DNA from: an uncultured bacterium
GTDB lineage: Bacteria; Verrucomicrobiota; Kiritimatiellia; RFP12; UBA1067
Reading direction: 5' to 3'
Assembly (NCBI GenBank): GCA_900547945.1
Contig: URIT01000053.1
Coordinates: 1-19,360, forward strand
DNA: 19,360 nt
Positions 1 to 6,531 of the stretch are shown piece by piece (position 1 is the first letter of the stretch; each line of letters begins with the position of its first letter). The notes below the pieces were generated by a model. That model had not been told where the DNA came from. It was given only the letters and a program-made list of their open reading frames with translations, and made no database searches. Both the position numbers and the translations under genes were made by a program.

Positions 1-1
1 C

Positions 2-118
2 CGTCTGCGGGGCGGTTCGCTTTCGGCAGACCGCATCAAGGCCGACTACGACATGATCAAGAACCGCGACTTCCTGATCTACGGCCCGGTGAAGAACGGA
101 ATGGGGGCGGCGGAATGA
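2..118 (+). CDS. C-terminal fragment of an unrecognised protein
   Basis: An open frame enters from the left edge and closes at a TGA at 116-118, giving 38 residues that end in DFLIYGPVKNGMGAAE. The start lies outside the window. The piece is soluble-looking with mixed charge and shows no motif I recognise, so no function is proposed. Its last 40 bases overlap the 3' end of the minus-strand RAYT gene, so the two genes converge tail to tail. Codon use (GC-rich third positions) matches the genuine + strand genes downstream, which favours a real coding end over chance. The identity stays open because the body of the protein is missing. Confidence 0.5.
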   Translation, partial: RLRGGSLSADRIKADYDMIKNRDFLIYGPVKNGMGAAE

Positions 119-225
119 GGCTGCTCCAATGGCACGATGCCCGCGTAGTTGAGCGCGGCGGCGCCCGGGCCGCAGATGTCGGCCGCGAGCTGGTTGAGGG
201 CAAGGCATTGGGAACGGGTGAGCCT

Positions 226-319
226 CGCCATGTATGGAGCGGCACCGAACCGCGCGGCAGCTGGTTGCTTTGCGCCATTGTGGTGCGTCGGCCGGTTCGG
301 TGGAGCGCCATACATGGCG
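226..319. repeat. REPIN-like palindromic element, copy 1 (94 bp), inside the RAYT gene
   Basis: Two 27-nt arms (226-252 and 293-319) are inverted repeats of each other. Both read CGCCATGTATGG, five variable bases, then CACCGAACCG. The first part is itself close to a palindrome (CGCCATRTATGGCG). The spacer is 40 nt. The element sits in frame in the RAYT C-terminal region and encodes RAMYGAPPNRP...APYMAR between APVEN and LTRSQCLALN, two segments that are contiguous in related proteins as I remember them. Two inverted REP-like modules around a short spacer match the architecture of a REPIN. Confidence 0.8.
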
Positions 320-798
320 CGATTCTCCACCGGTGCGAGCAGCAGCAGCTTGCCTTTTGCGCAGGCGTCGAAGGAGCGGCCCGGCGGCTTGTACCTGGGC
401 GCGAAGCCGTCGGCCTTGAGCGCAATGAGCGGCAGGCCTTCTTCCATCGCGGCGCGGGCGATCAGCTTCTCGCCGGGGCTGATGCAGGGCGAAACAAGCA
501 CCGCGCCGCGCGCGGCGGCGTCGAGGAGGCGGGCCTGTTCGGCGGCGAGGGCTTCGGGCGAAATGCGGCGCGAGCACTGGATCTGAAGCCGGCCGGGGCG
601 GTTGAGCAGGAACGGGTTGCCGTAGGCGGCATAGGTTGCCCCGGCGAGCGGCAGGGCGTTGATGCGCGTGAAGTAGTCGGGGTGGGCACGACGTACCGCC
701 AGGCGGCGGGGATTGCCGCGGATGTAGCGGAAGAGGATCTCAAGCTGGCCCTTGTGGGTGAGAATGCGGTCGTGGTAGCCGGGGGTGAAGAGGGAACG

Positions 799-949
799 GG
801 CCATGTATGGCCCTTCACCAGACCGGGCGTTGCACCCGGACGGGCCTTCGCCGAGCTGGGCATTGATTCCGAAAGATCTGCCGCCAAGTTGATTCGGCGG
901 TGTGCCAGCGGGGTGCGCAGGCGGGTTTGGTGGATCGCCATATATGGCG
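799..949. repeat. REPIN-like palindromic element, copy 2 (151 bp), inside the RAYT gene
   Basis: The arms at 799-825 and 923-949 match the same 27-nt module as copy 1 (core CCATGTATGG or CCATATATGG, inner end CACCARACC). The inner side of the right arm is also similar to copy 1 (GTGCGNNGGC preceding GGTTNGGTGGA). The spacer is longer (97 nt). It is inserted in frame between KACRA and RSLFTPGYHDRIL and encodes IYGDPPNPP...GEGPYMAR. The length difference from copy 1 is 57 bp, a multiple of three, and both copies are read in the same phase and orientation. Confidence 0.75.
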
Positions 950-1287
950 CGGCAAGCCTTGGTGCAACCTATTTTGAGCCCTCTCACCACCTCGCCCAGA
1001 TGGCGGGCCATGCGGCGGCGCACGAAGAGAAGGCCATGGAAGTGGTCGGGCATGACGGCGCATTCAAGCAGCTGCACCTCGGGATGGAAGCGCGGTATTT
1101 ACCGCCAGCAGTCGGCGACGGCCTCGCCGAGCGGCGAGAGGGCGACACTTTCGCCGGCAAGGCTTCCGAGAATCGGGCGACGGCCCTCCACTTCGAGGGT
1201 GATCATGTAGATGCCGCGTTCGTGGTAGTCGTGGCAAAAGCACCGACGCTTCATGGAATGGATGACGGGGCGTTCCATACGACGGGC

Positions 1288-1316
1288 ATTATAGGGAATG
1301 ATTCTGGTTTTAGCAA
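1288..1316 (-). promoter_or_regulatory. Sigma70-type promoter of the RAYT gene
   Basis: On the minus strand TTGCTA (1316-1311) and TATAAT (1293-1288) are separated by 17 nt. The -10 ends nine bases before ATG 1278, so transcription would begin within a few bases of that codon and the mRNA would be almost leaderless. Use of ATG 1254 instead would leave a leader of about 27 nt. Confidence 0.7.
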
Positions 1317-1328
1317 GGAGGCTGCGTG

Positions 1329-1891
1329 ATGAAAACTGTGGAAGCGGCGATGCGGTCGGTGCGTGCGGGAAGTGTCGCCCTGCTCTACGCACTCATCGGG
1401 CTCTGTGCGACCACTGGCTCCGCCGCGACGATGATGGCGACGACAGAGCCGTTCCGGCTCTCGATCAAGCACAACGGCATCCGCCCATCGACGGGCGATG
1501 AAGAGCTGGCGTATTCGAGCCTGTGGAATGGCGGCGATGGGCGACTGTTGCGATTGCACAGGATGGCGCGGCGATTGCCGAGGGACTGGCGGGCGAGGGT
1601 GAATGCGCGTGGAGCGTGGCGCGCAACGGCACGTACACGCTCACGCACACGACCTACACGAATGGCGTGGCGGGCAAGGTCGAGACAGCCACGTTCGCCG
1701 TGACGGGCCGAGACGTGCCCTTCGGCGCGGGCGAGGTGGGGCTGACGGCGCGCCTGACGGACGGCCTCGGCCTCTTCGCGGAGGTGGGGTACGAGTGGAT
1801 CGACCGCTTCGGCGCCTCGGCGGACGGCCTCTCCGCGCGGGTCGACTTCTCCGGCCTCGTCGTCTCCGCCGGCCTCGCCGCCTCGTTCTGA
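1329..1891 (+). pseudogene. Secreted protein with beta-barrel-like C-terminus, split by a frameshift
   Basis: ATG 1329 follows AAGGAGG (1315-1321) at 7 nt. The first frame gives a signal peptide (roughly residues 1-33, ending TTGSA) and FRLSIKHNG...LAYSSLWNGGDG, then goes out of phase. Coding sense resumes in another frame as ATVAIAQDGAAIAEGLAG, CAWSVARNGTYTLTHTTY and ETATFAVTG, then VGLTARLTDGLGLFAEVGYE and ends SGLVVSAGLAASF. Adding one G in the run at 1539-1541 (GATGGGCGACT) restores one frame of about 187 residues. The final strands alternate hydrophobic residues and end in Phe, as outer-membrane/autotransporter barrels do. The protein therefore looks like a short beta-sandwich repeat joined to a barrel remnant. 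Natural decay, an assembly error or programmed frameshifting are all possible; decay seems likeliest given the tiny barrel. Confidence 0.65.
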
Positions 1892-1933
1892 GCGTTCTGA
1901 GCGGCAACACGTTGGGCACGGAACTGCCGGGTT

Positions 1934-1942
1934 TGCTATAAT
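1934..1942 (+). promoter_or_regulatory. Extended -10 promoter of the beta-helix gene
   Basis: TGC-TATAAT ends 6 nt before ATG 1949. A weak TTGGGC lies 19 nt upstream (1912-1917). Transcription would start at or next to the A of the ATG, and no Shine-Dalgarno is visible, so a leaderless mRNA is predicted. Confidence 0.7.
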
Positions 1943-1948
1943 GCCCAC

Positions 1949-4105
1949 ATGAAAACACACTTCAGACTCGCGTTGGGGGTCGTGGCGACGGCGCTGTCCG
2001 CGTCGTCCGCGACGTTCTATGTGGATGCCCGGACGGCGGCGGGGGGCGACGGCTCCCCGGCGCGGCCGTGGCGCACGGCGCACGACGCCGTGGACGGCGT
2101 GCGCGCGGCGCGGAAGGCCGGCGCCGTCAAGCCGGGCGAGGCGGTCACGGTTGCGTTCGCCCCGGGCGACTACTTCGTGGGAAGCGGCCTGCGGCTGACG
2201 GCGGCGGACTCCGGCACGGCCGAGGCCCCCGTCGTGTGGCGCACGGCCGGGGCGGGGTGCGCGCGCCTGACGGCCGGCGTGCGCGTGCCGCCGGAGCGCT
2301 TCAGGAAGGTGGACGACCCGGCCGTTCTCGCGCGCCTCCCGGAGGAGGCGCGCGGCAAGGTGTACGTGGCGGACATCTCGTCCCTCGCGCCCGCGCAGAT
2401 CCCCGCGCTGGCGCAGGCCTTCGGTGGTACGCCCACGGCCCCGCTCCTCTTCGTTGGCGGCCGCCCGGGCACGCTTGCGCGGTGGCCGAACGCCGGCTTC
2501 ACCTCGTTCACGCAGGTGGTCGACCGGGGCGGTCTCGTGAAGCGGAATCCCGGCGGCAGCGACGCCCGCACGCCCGGCGCGTTCGTCTACGACAACCCGC
2601 GTGCGGCGCGCTGGAACTTCGACGCGGGCGTGTGGCTGAACGGCTACTGGACGCACGACTGGGACAACCACTCCGTGCGGGCCGCGCGCTACGGCGCCGA
2701 GAACGGCACGAACCACGTCGTCCGCCTCGCCGCGAGCGTCCCCTATGGCGTCATGGGCGGCACGTGGGGACGCAAGGAGCGCCGCTTCTATGCGTTCAAC
2801 CTGCTGGAGGAACTGGACGCGCCCGGCGAGTGGTGGCTTGACCGCGCGAAGAAGCTGCTCTACCTCTACCCGCCGAAGGGCGCGCCGCAGGCGGCGGACG
2901 CGGTGACGCTCGCCTTCACCTCCGAGCCGATCCTGCACGCGGCGGATGTGCGGCATCTGCGCTTCGAGCGCCTCGCCTTCGAGTACGGCCATGGCCGGGG
3001 CGTCGTGCTGCGCGGGTCGGACGTGTCCTTCGTGGACTGCCGCGTCGCGAACCTGGGCGGCACGGGCCTCACCGTCGGCGGCTCCCGCAACGTGGTGCGG
3101 AACACCGAGGTCTGCGACGTCGGCTGTGCGGGCATCGACGTCAGCGGCGGCGACCGCCGGACGCTCGTGAAGGCCGAGACGCTCGTGGAGGGCTGCCACA
3201 TCCACGACTGGGCCCTCTTCCGGCGCACCTACGCGCCCGCCATCGGCGTGAACGGCTGCGGCGTGACGCTGCGCCGCAACAGGATGCACGACGCGCCGCA
3301 CTCGGCCGTCCTCTACGGCGGCAACGAACACCTCTTCGAGTACAACGAGGTCTTCCGCGTGCTGCTGGAGACGGGCGACGCCGGCGCGTACTACACGGGG
3401 CGCGACTGGACGACGATGGGGAACGTCCTGCGCTACAACAACACGCACGACCTCGGCGCGGAGGGCGACCACGCCAACACGATGGGTTTCTACTTCGACG
3501 ACTGCGACTGCGGCGACGCCGTCTACGGCAACGTCTTCCACAACGTCGCGCGCGGCATCATGGTGGGCGGCGGGCGCGAGCATCCCATCCGCAACAACGT
3601 CTTCTCGCGCTGCCAGATCGGCCTCTCGATCGACTGCCGGGGCATGACGTGGAAGCACTGGAACTCCCTTGAACACGGCGGCTCCTCGTGGATGCTGGAG
3701 GAGAAGGCGAAGAAGCTCGACTACACGAACGGCGTGTGGGCGGCGAAGTATCCGCGCCTCGCGAAGATCATGCAGGATCATCCGCGCGAACCGCTCTACA
3801 ACCCCGTGGAGAACAATGTCTTCATCGACTGCCGCCGGCAGCTGCTCGCGCTGGACGGCAAGGCGAGCGAATGCCTCGCGCGCATGGCGCCGATCGCGGG
3901 CAACCTCGTGATCAACACCGTCGGGACGAACGGCGTGCAGACGGCGAAGCCCGACCCGCGCATCGCCGCCGGCTTCCGCATCGTCAACGGCACGCCCGAG
4001 CAGCCCTTCGACGCGGGCTTCGTCGACGCCGCGCACGGCGACTTCAGGCTGAAGCCCGGCGCCTGGCTCCTCCGGGAAATGCCCGCATGGAAGCCCCTCC
4101 CCTGA
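1949..4105 (+). CDS. Secreted right-handed parallel beta-helix protein, GH141-like glycoside hydrolase candidate
   Basis: The 718-residue protein starts with a signal peptide (MKTHFRLALGVVATALSASSA) followed at once by FYVDARTAAGGDGSPARPW, a typical opening of secreted beta-helix polysaccharide enzymes. Family-like landmarks are LTAADSGTAEAPVVWR, LARWPNAGF, FYAFNLLEELDAPGEWWLD and LYLYPPKG. A long helix-forming region follows with Asn/Gly-rich rungs (LRFERLAFEYGHGRGVVLRG, FVDCRVANLGGTGLTVGG, ENNVFIDCRRQ). This layout fits GH141-type enzymes (fucosidase/xylanase relatives), but the family assignment is from memory of its style and the substrate is unknown. It probably acts in the periplasm or outside the cell on plant or host glycans. 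No SD is visible; the promoter lies directly on the start. Its stop lies just 5 bases before the hisH -10 box. Confidence 0.75.
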   Translation: MKTHFRLALGVVATALSASSATFYVDARTAAGGDGSPARPWRTAHDAVDGVRAARKAGAVKPGEAVTVAFAPGDYFVGSGLRLTAADSGTAEAPVVWRTAGAGCARLTAGVRVPPERFRKVDDPAVLARLPEEARGKVYVADISSLAPAQIPALAQAFGGTPTAPLLFVGGRPGTLARWPNAGFTSFTQVVDRGGLVKRNPGGSDARTPGAFVYDNPRAARWNFDAGVWLNGYWTHDWDNHSVRAARYGAENGTNHVVRLAASVPYGVMGGTWGRKERRFYAFNLLEELDAPGEWWLDRAKKLLYLYPPKGAPQAADAVTLAFTSEPILHAADVRHLRFERLAFEYGHGRGVVLRGSDVSFVDCRVANLGGTGLTVGGSRNVVRNTEVCDVGCAGIDVSGGDRRTLVKAETLVEGCHIHDWALFRRTYAPAIGVNGCGVTLRRNRMHDAPHSAVLYGGNEHLFEYNEVFRVLLETGDAGAYYTGRDWTTMGNVLRYNNTHDLGAEGDHANTMGFYFDDCDCGDAVYGNVFHNVARGIMVGGGREHPIRNNVFSRCQIGLSIDCRGMTWKHWNSLEHGGSSWMLEEKAKKLDYTNGVWAAKYPRLAKIMQDHPREPLYNPVENNVFIDCRRQLLALDGKASECLARMAPIAGNLVINTVGTNGVQTAKPDPRIAAGFRIVNGTPEQPFDAGFVDAAHGDFRLKPGAWLLREMPAWKPLP

Positions 4106-4107
4106 TG

Positions 4108-4116
4108 TGGTATACT
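4108..4116 (+). promoter_or_regulatory. Extended -10 promoter of hisHF
   Basis: TGG-TATACT lies three to eleven bases after the TGA of the beta-helix gene (4103-4105) and 25 nt before ATG 4142. No good -35 is visible, so recognition would rest on the TGN extension. The expected leader is about 19 nt. Confidence 0.6.
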
Positions 4117-4141
4117 GTGCGGCCAAACGGGACACAAGACT

Positions 4142-4723
4142 ATGTTGGCAATCGTTGACTACAAGGCCGGAAACCTGACGAGCGTGCGCAATGCGTTCGC
4201 GGCGCTGGGCGTCGAGGCGCAGGTGACGCGCGATCCGGCGGTGATCCGCGCGGCGGAACGGGTCGTCTTTCCGGGCGTCGGCGCGGCGGGGAGTGCGATG
4301 GCGAACCTGCGCGCGCTGGGGCTTGAGGAGGCGGTGCGCGGGGCGGCGACCTCCGGGCGGCCGTTCCTGGGCATCTGCCTGGGAATGCAGATCCTCTTCG
4401 AGCATTCCGAGGAGGACGGCGGCGTGGACACGCTCGGCATCCTGCCGGGGCGCGTGCGGCGTTTCCCCGACGTGCCGGGCTTCAAGGTGCCGGAGATCGG
4501 CTGGAACCAGGTCCACCGCGCGGGCGCCGCGCAGGACGCCGAATACTATTTCGTCCACTCCTACTACGCCGAGCTGGGGCCCTGCACGGTCGGGACGACG
4601 GCGTATGCGGGCGTCACGTTCACGAGCGCCGTCGCGAAGGGGGCGCTCGTCGCCTACCAGTTCCACCCCGAGAAGTCGGGGCGCGTCGGCCTGGAGTTGC
4701 TGAAGGAGTTCGTGTCATGCTGA
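4142..4723 (+). CDS. hisH: Imidazole glycerol phosphate synthase, glutamine amidotransferase subunit HisH
   Basis: HisH hydrolyses glutamine and channels ammonia to HisF in the fifth step of histidine synthesis in the cytoplasm. The 193 residues carry the class I amidotransferase triad: nucleophile C79 in FLGICLGMQ, and H175 and E177 in YQFHPEKS. The N-terminal AIVDYKAGNLTSVRNA and the oxyanion-strand region VVFPGVGA are typical, and the length is normal for the family. The start is set by the first ATG after the promoter; the leader has only a weak GGGA. The 3' end overlaps hisF by 7 bases (ATGCTGA), so the two subunits are translationally coupled. Other his genes are not in the window. Confidence 0.97.
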   Translation: MLAIVDYKAGNLTSVRNAFAALGVEAQVTRDPAVIRAAERVVFPGVGAAGSAMANLRALGLEEAVRGAATSGRPFLGICLGMQILFEHSEEDGGVDTLGILPGRVRRFPDVPGFKVPEIGWNQVHRAGAAQDAEYYFVHSYYAELGPCTVGTTAYAGVTFTSAVAKGALVAYQFHPEKSGRVGLELLKEFVSC

Positions 4724-5487
4724 CGAAGCGCGTGATCCCCTGCCTTGACGTGCGGAACGGGCGCGTCACGAAGGGCGTGAAATTCAAGAACAACGTCGAT
4801 CTCGGCGATCCGGTGGAAATGGCCGTCGCCTACTCGGAGGGCGGGGCGGACGAACTCGTGTTCTACGACATCACGGCGTCCGCCGAGCATCGTCCGATCG
4901 ACCTCGGCATGGTCGAGGCCGTGGCGCGTGCGGTGCGCATCCCGTTCGCCGTGGGCGGAGGCATTTCGTCCCTGGCGGACATGGAGCGCGTGATTCTCGC
5001 CGGCGCGGAGAAGGTTTCCGTCAACTCCCTCGCCGTGCGGAATCCCCAGATCGTCGCCGACGGCGCGAAGGCGTTCGGCGCGCAGTGCATCGTCCTCGGC
5101 ATGGACCCCGTGCGGAGCGCGCGCTGTCCGAGCGGCTACGAGATCACGACGCGCGGGTTCCGCGAGTTCACGGGCATGGACGCCGTGGAGTGGGCGAAGC
5201 GCGCGGCCGACCTCGGCGCGGGCGAGATCGTGGTCAACTCCGTCGACGCGGACGGGACGCGCGACGGCTTCGAGCTCGACCTCACGCGCCGCATCGCCGA
5301 GGCGGTCCCCGTGCCCGTCGTCGCCTCCGGCGGCGCCGGACGCCCCGAACACCTCGTGACGGTCTTCCGCGAGGCGAAGGCCGACGCGGCCATCGTCGCG
5401 GGCATGATCCATTTCGGCGACTACACGATCGCCCAGATCAAGGACGCCCTGCACGCGGCGGGCGTGCCCACGCGCATGACGTGGTAG
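4717..5487 (+). CDS. hisF: Imidazole glycerol phosphate synthase cyclase subunit HisF
   Basis: HisF uses ammonia from HisH to convert PRFAR to imidazole glycerol phosphate and AICAR. The 256-residue TIM barrel has the catalytic D11 (VIPCLDVRNGRVTKG) and D130 (IVLGMDPV), phosphate-binding glycines in FAVGGGISS and VVASGGAGRPEH, and NSVDADGTRDGF. Numbering of both catalytic Asp residues coincides with the classical enzymes. The start ATG lies inside the end of hisH (7-base overlap), with GGAG just upstream within hisH. No convincing terminator follows; the next 750 bp is repeat-rich and gene-free. Confidence 0.97.
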   Translation: MLTKRVIPCLDVRNGRVTKGVKFKNNVDLGDPVEMAVAYSEGGADELVFYDITASAEHRPIDLGMVEAVARAVRIPFAVGGGISSLADMERVILAGAEKVSVNSLAVRNPQIVADGAKAFGAQCIVLGMDPVRSARCPSGYEITTRGFREFTGMDAVEWAKRAADLGAGEIVVNSVDADGTRDGFELDLTRRIAEAVPVPVVASGGAGRPEHLVTVFREAKADAAIVAGMIHFGDYTIAQIKDALHAAGVPTRMTW

Positions 5488-5654
5488 CCGCAGGGACTCT
5501 CGTCCACCCAAGATTTGTACAGTAACGCTCCGGGAAGGAAGGGAGGGGGTGTCTGCGTGAGATTCCCCTCCTGAGGCGTACCTCTCCCTCCCACTCCCAC
5601 CCACCACCGCCTTGCAGTGGTGCCCGCTTGCCGTCCGTCGTCTCGCGCGTCGTC

Positions 5655-5868
5655 GTTTTGTCTCACGCAGAGGTGCGGAGAGGCAGAGAGCGCAGAGATT
5701 GATTGGGTTGATCGACGAGTTTCTCCCTGCCGAAGTTGACAGGCAATCCAAGCGGGAGATTCATGGCGACAAGATACGTTCTGAGATGTCGCCGGCTCTC
5801 TCGTTCCCCGTCGTCGTCTCAATTTTCCTCTCTGCGCTCTCTGCCTCTCCGCGGCCTCTGCGTGAAAA
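5655..5868. mobile_element. MITE-like inverted-repeat element without an intact gene
   Basis: The left arm (about 5655-5698, containing CACGCAGAGGTGCGGAGAGG and CAGAGAGCGCAGAGA) is the inverted complement of the right arm (about 5829-5868, containing TCTCTGCGCTCTCTGCCTC and CGGCCTCTGCGTGAAAA), with few differences over about 40 bp. The core of about 130 bp encodes nothing convincing. Arms of this CACGCAGAGG/CAGAGAGCGCAG type recur in many environmental genomes, to my knowledge. The flanks (5488-5654 and 5869-5947) hold no gene; the left one has only a weak hairpin (GGAGGGG 5542-5548 with CCCCTCC 5565-5571). Confidence 0.65.
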
Positions 5869-5947
5869 TCGCCACTGCGGAATCCCGCGTTTTGCCGTGG
5901 TTGCCCGAATGAGATTACGATGCGGAAAAATCTGGGGCGTTCCGTGT

Positions 5948-6071
5948 GGCGGCCGCAACACGTTGCGGCCCTCCCGTTGGGGTAGGCGGCGTGGCCGAGT
6001 GGGAGGGGCGCGTTCGGACGCCACGCGCCGAGACATGTGGGCGGGGATTGCGGTCGCGCGGGAGCGCGACC
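5948..6071. repeat. Multi-hairpin direct repeat, copy A (upstream of mntA-hepT)
   Basis: Bases 5948-6063 recur at 6968-7083 with a single difference (5954 versus 6974); 109 bp (5955-6063) are identical. The unit contains a near-perfect palindrome (GGCCGCAAC, AC, GTTGCGGCC at 5951-5970), complementary CCCTCCC and GGGAGGG, complementary GCGTGGC and GCCACGC, and a terminal hairpin GGTCGCGC-GGGA-GCGCGACC (6052-6071). It has no coding capacity of its own and looks like a non-autonomous REP/MITE-class element or a structured RNA element. Confidence 0.85.
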
Positions 6072-6083
6072 CATCCCCTAGAA

Positions 6084-6132
6084 GCTAACACCTAACACCT
6101 GAAACCTGAAACCTAACACCTAACTCCTGTCC
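6084..6132. repeat. Heptamer tandem array (CCTAACA / CCTGAAA)
   Basis: Seven consecutive 7-bp units from 6084: GCTAACA, CCTAACA, CCTGAAA, CCTGAAA, CCTAACA, CCTAACT, CCTGTCC. A 13-bp piece of the same array (GAAACCTAACACC) is found right after repeat copy B at 7082-7094, so array and hairpin repeat seem to travel together. The array ends 3 nt before the -35 box of the toxin-antitoxin promoter. Confidence 0.75.
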
Positions 6133-6135
6133 TCA

Positions 6136-6164
6136 TTGACGCTTGGGGGGTGGGATGGTATACT
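6136..6164 (+). promoter_or_regulatory. Sigma70 promoter of mntA-hepT
   Basis: TTGACG (6136-6141), a 17-nt spacer and TATACT (6159-6164), with a TGG extension directly before the -10. This is the closest match to the sigma70 consensus in the window. The predicted leader to ATG 6235 is about 64 nt. A TTG within the -35 box opens the reading frame of mntA but is not its start. Confidence 0.75.
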
Positions 6165-6234
6165 TCATGTGTCTTTTGCGTGGGTAGTGTATGCCTCGAA
6201 ACGGCGTTACGGGGCTTGGGCGGAGGATTTGCGC

Positions 6235-6531
6235 ATGTGCATGATGGACGAAATAGCCGCGAAGCGTGATGCGATTCACGCTCTCGCAAAGGGGCATAAA
6301 GCCGAACGGCTTTGGGTCTTTGGTTCGTGCGCCCGCAGGGAGGAACGCCCCGACAGCGATGTTGATTTCCTCGTCAAGTTTAGCGACGGCATCGGGCTTG
6401 TCGAATACGTTCGCTTCGAACGCGAACTGTCGCACCTTCTTGGACGGAAAGTCGAGCTGACCGTAAACACCGCGCTGTTGCGCGAACCACGCTTTGCGGA
6501 GCGTGTGTGCCGGGAGGCCGTCGCGATATGA
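6235..6531 (+). CDS. mntA: MntA-type antitoxin, minimal nucleotidyltransferase
   Basis: MntA antitoxins belong to the DNA polymerase beta-like nucleotidyltransferase fold and silence the HepT RNase by adding AMP to its active-site tyrosine. The 98-residue protein shows the family signature: G30-S31 (VFGSCARREE), then D42 and D44 in SDVDFLV. Regions LVEYVRFERELSHLLGRKVEL and the short C-terminus are normal for the class. The chosen ATG follows GGAGG (6222-6226) at 8 nt; ATG codons at 6241 and 6244 are alternatives. Its TGA overlaps the hepT start (ATGA). The pair has a good promoter of its own and is bracketed by long direct repeats, as expected of a mobile defence or addiction module. Confidence 0.9.
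   Translation: MCMMDEIAAKRDAIHALAKGHKAERLWVFGSCARREERPDSDVDFLVKFSDGIGLVEYVRFERELSHLLGRKVELTVNTALLREPRFAERVCREAVAI

Larger units (their letters stand above)
79..1278 (-). pseudogene. REP-associated tyrosine transposase (RAYT, IS200-like), broken by an in-frame stop
   Basis: RAYTs are single-copy Y1/HUH transposases that move REP/REPIN palindromes. Reading from ATG 1278 (or 1254), the N-terminus has YHERGIYMITLEVEGRRP, then DCWR followed by TAA at 1099-1101. The same frame continues IPRFHPEVQLLECAVMPDHFHG, which holds the HUH motif (HFH), and later GYHDRIL and YIRGNPRR with the candidate nucleophile Tyr. One base change at the stop (for example GAA to TAA) separates it from an intact gene of about 399 residues. 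The C-terminal half (VSPCISPGEKLIARAA, then GKLLLLAPVE) resembles the Rossmann/DprA-like tail of some RAYTs. Two palindromic elements are inserted in frame. The tail overlaps the convergent gene ending at 118. A restart at GTG 1077 would still keep both catalytic motifs, so residual function cannot be excluded. Confidence 0.85.

Noticed and set aside
115..1329. Plus-strand open frame of 404 codons over the RAYT region
   Set aside because: Antisense to a recognisable transposase; the translation has no family features and includes the palindromic inserts on the wrong strand.
1385..4666. Very long minus-strand open frame (1093 codons) opposite the beta-helix and hisH genes
   Set aside because: It is a GC-skew shadow: Arg/Ala/Val-rich low-complexity translation without motifs, opposite genes with clear families. 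The same holds for the long minus-strand frames at 12219-15263, 14971-17712 and 9163-11151.
5542..5571. Terminator after hisF (GGAGGGG/CCCCTCC)
   Set aside because: Seven-pair stem with a 16-nt loop and no T-tract; too weak to call.
5985..6005. Possible tRNA (GTGGCCGAGTGG resembles a Ser/Leu tRNA D-arm)
   Set aside because: No anticodon arm, T-arm (GTTCRANNC) or acceptor pairing in the right places; it is a chance match within the multi-hairpin repeat.
5421..6074. Minus-strand 217-codon open frame in the hisF-mntA gap
   Set aside because: It consists of inverted-repeat and hairpin-repeat sequence and overlaps the end of hisF; no SD or protein family is visible.
6136..6138. TTG at 6136 as the start of the mntA protein
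   Set aside because: This TTG is part of the -35 hexamer TTGACG; ATG 6235 has a GGAGG site and fits the family length.
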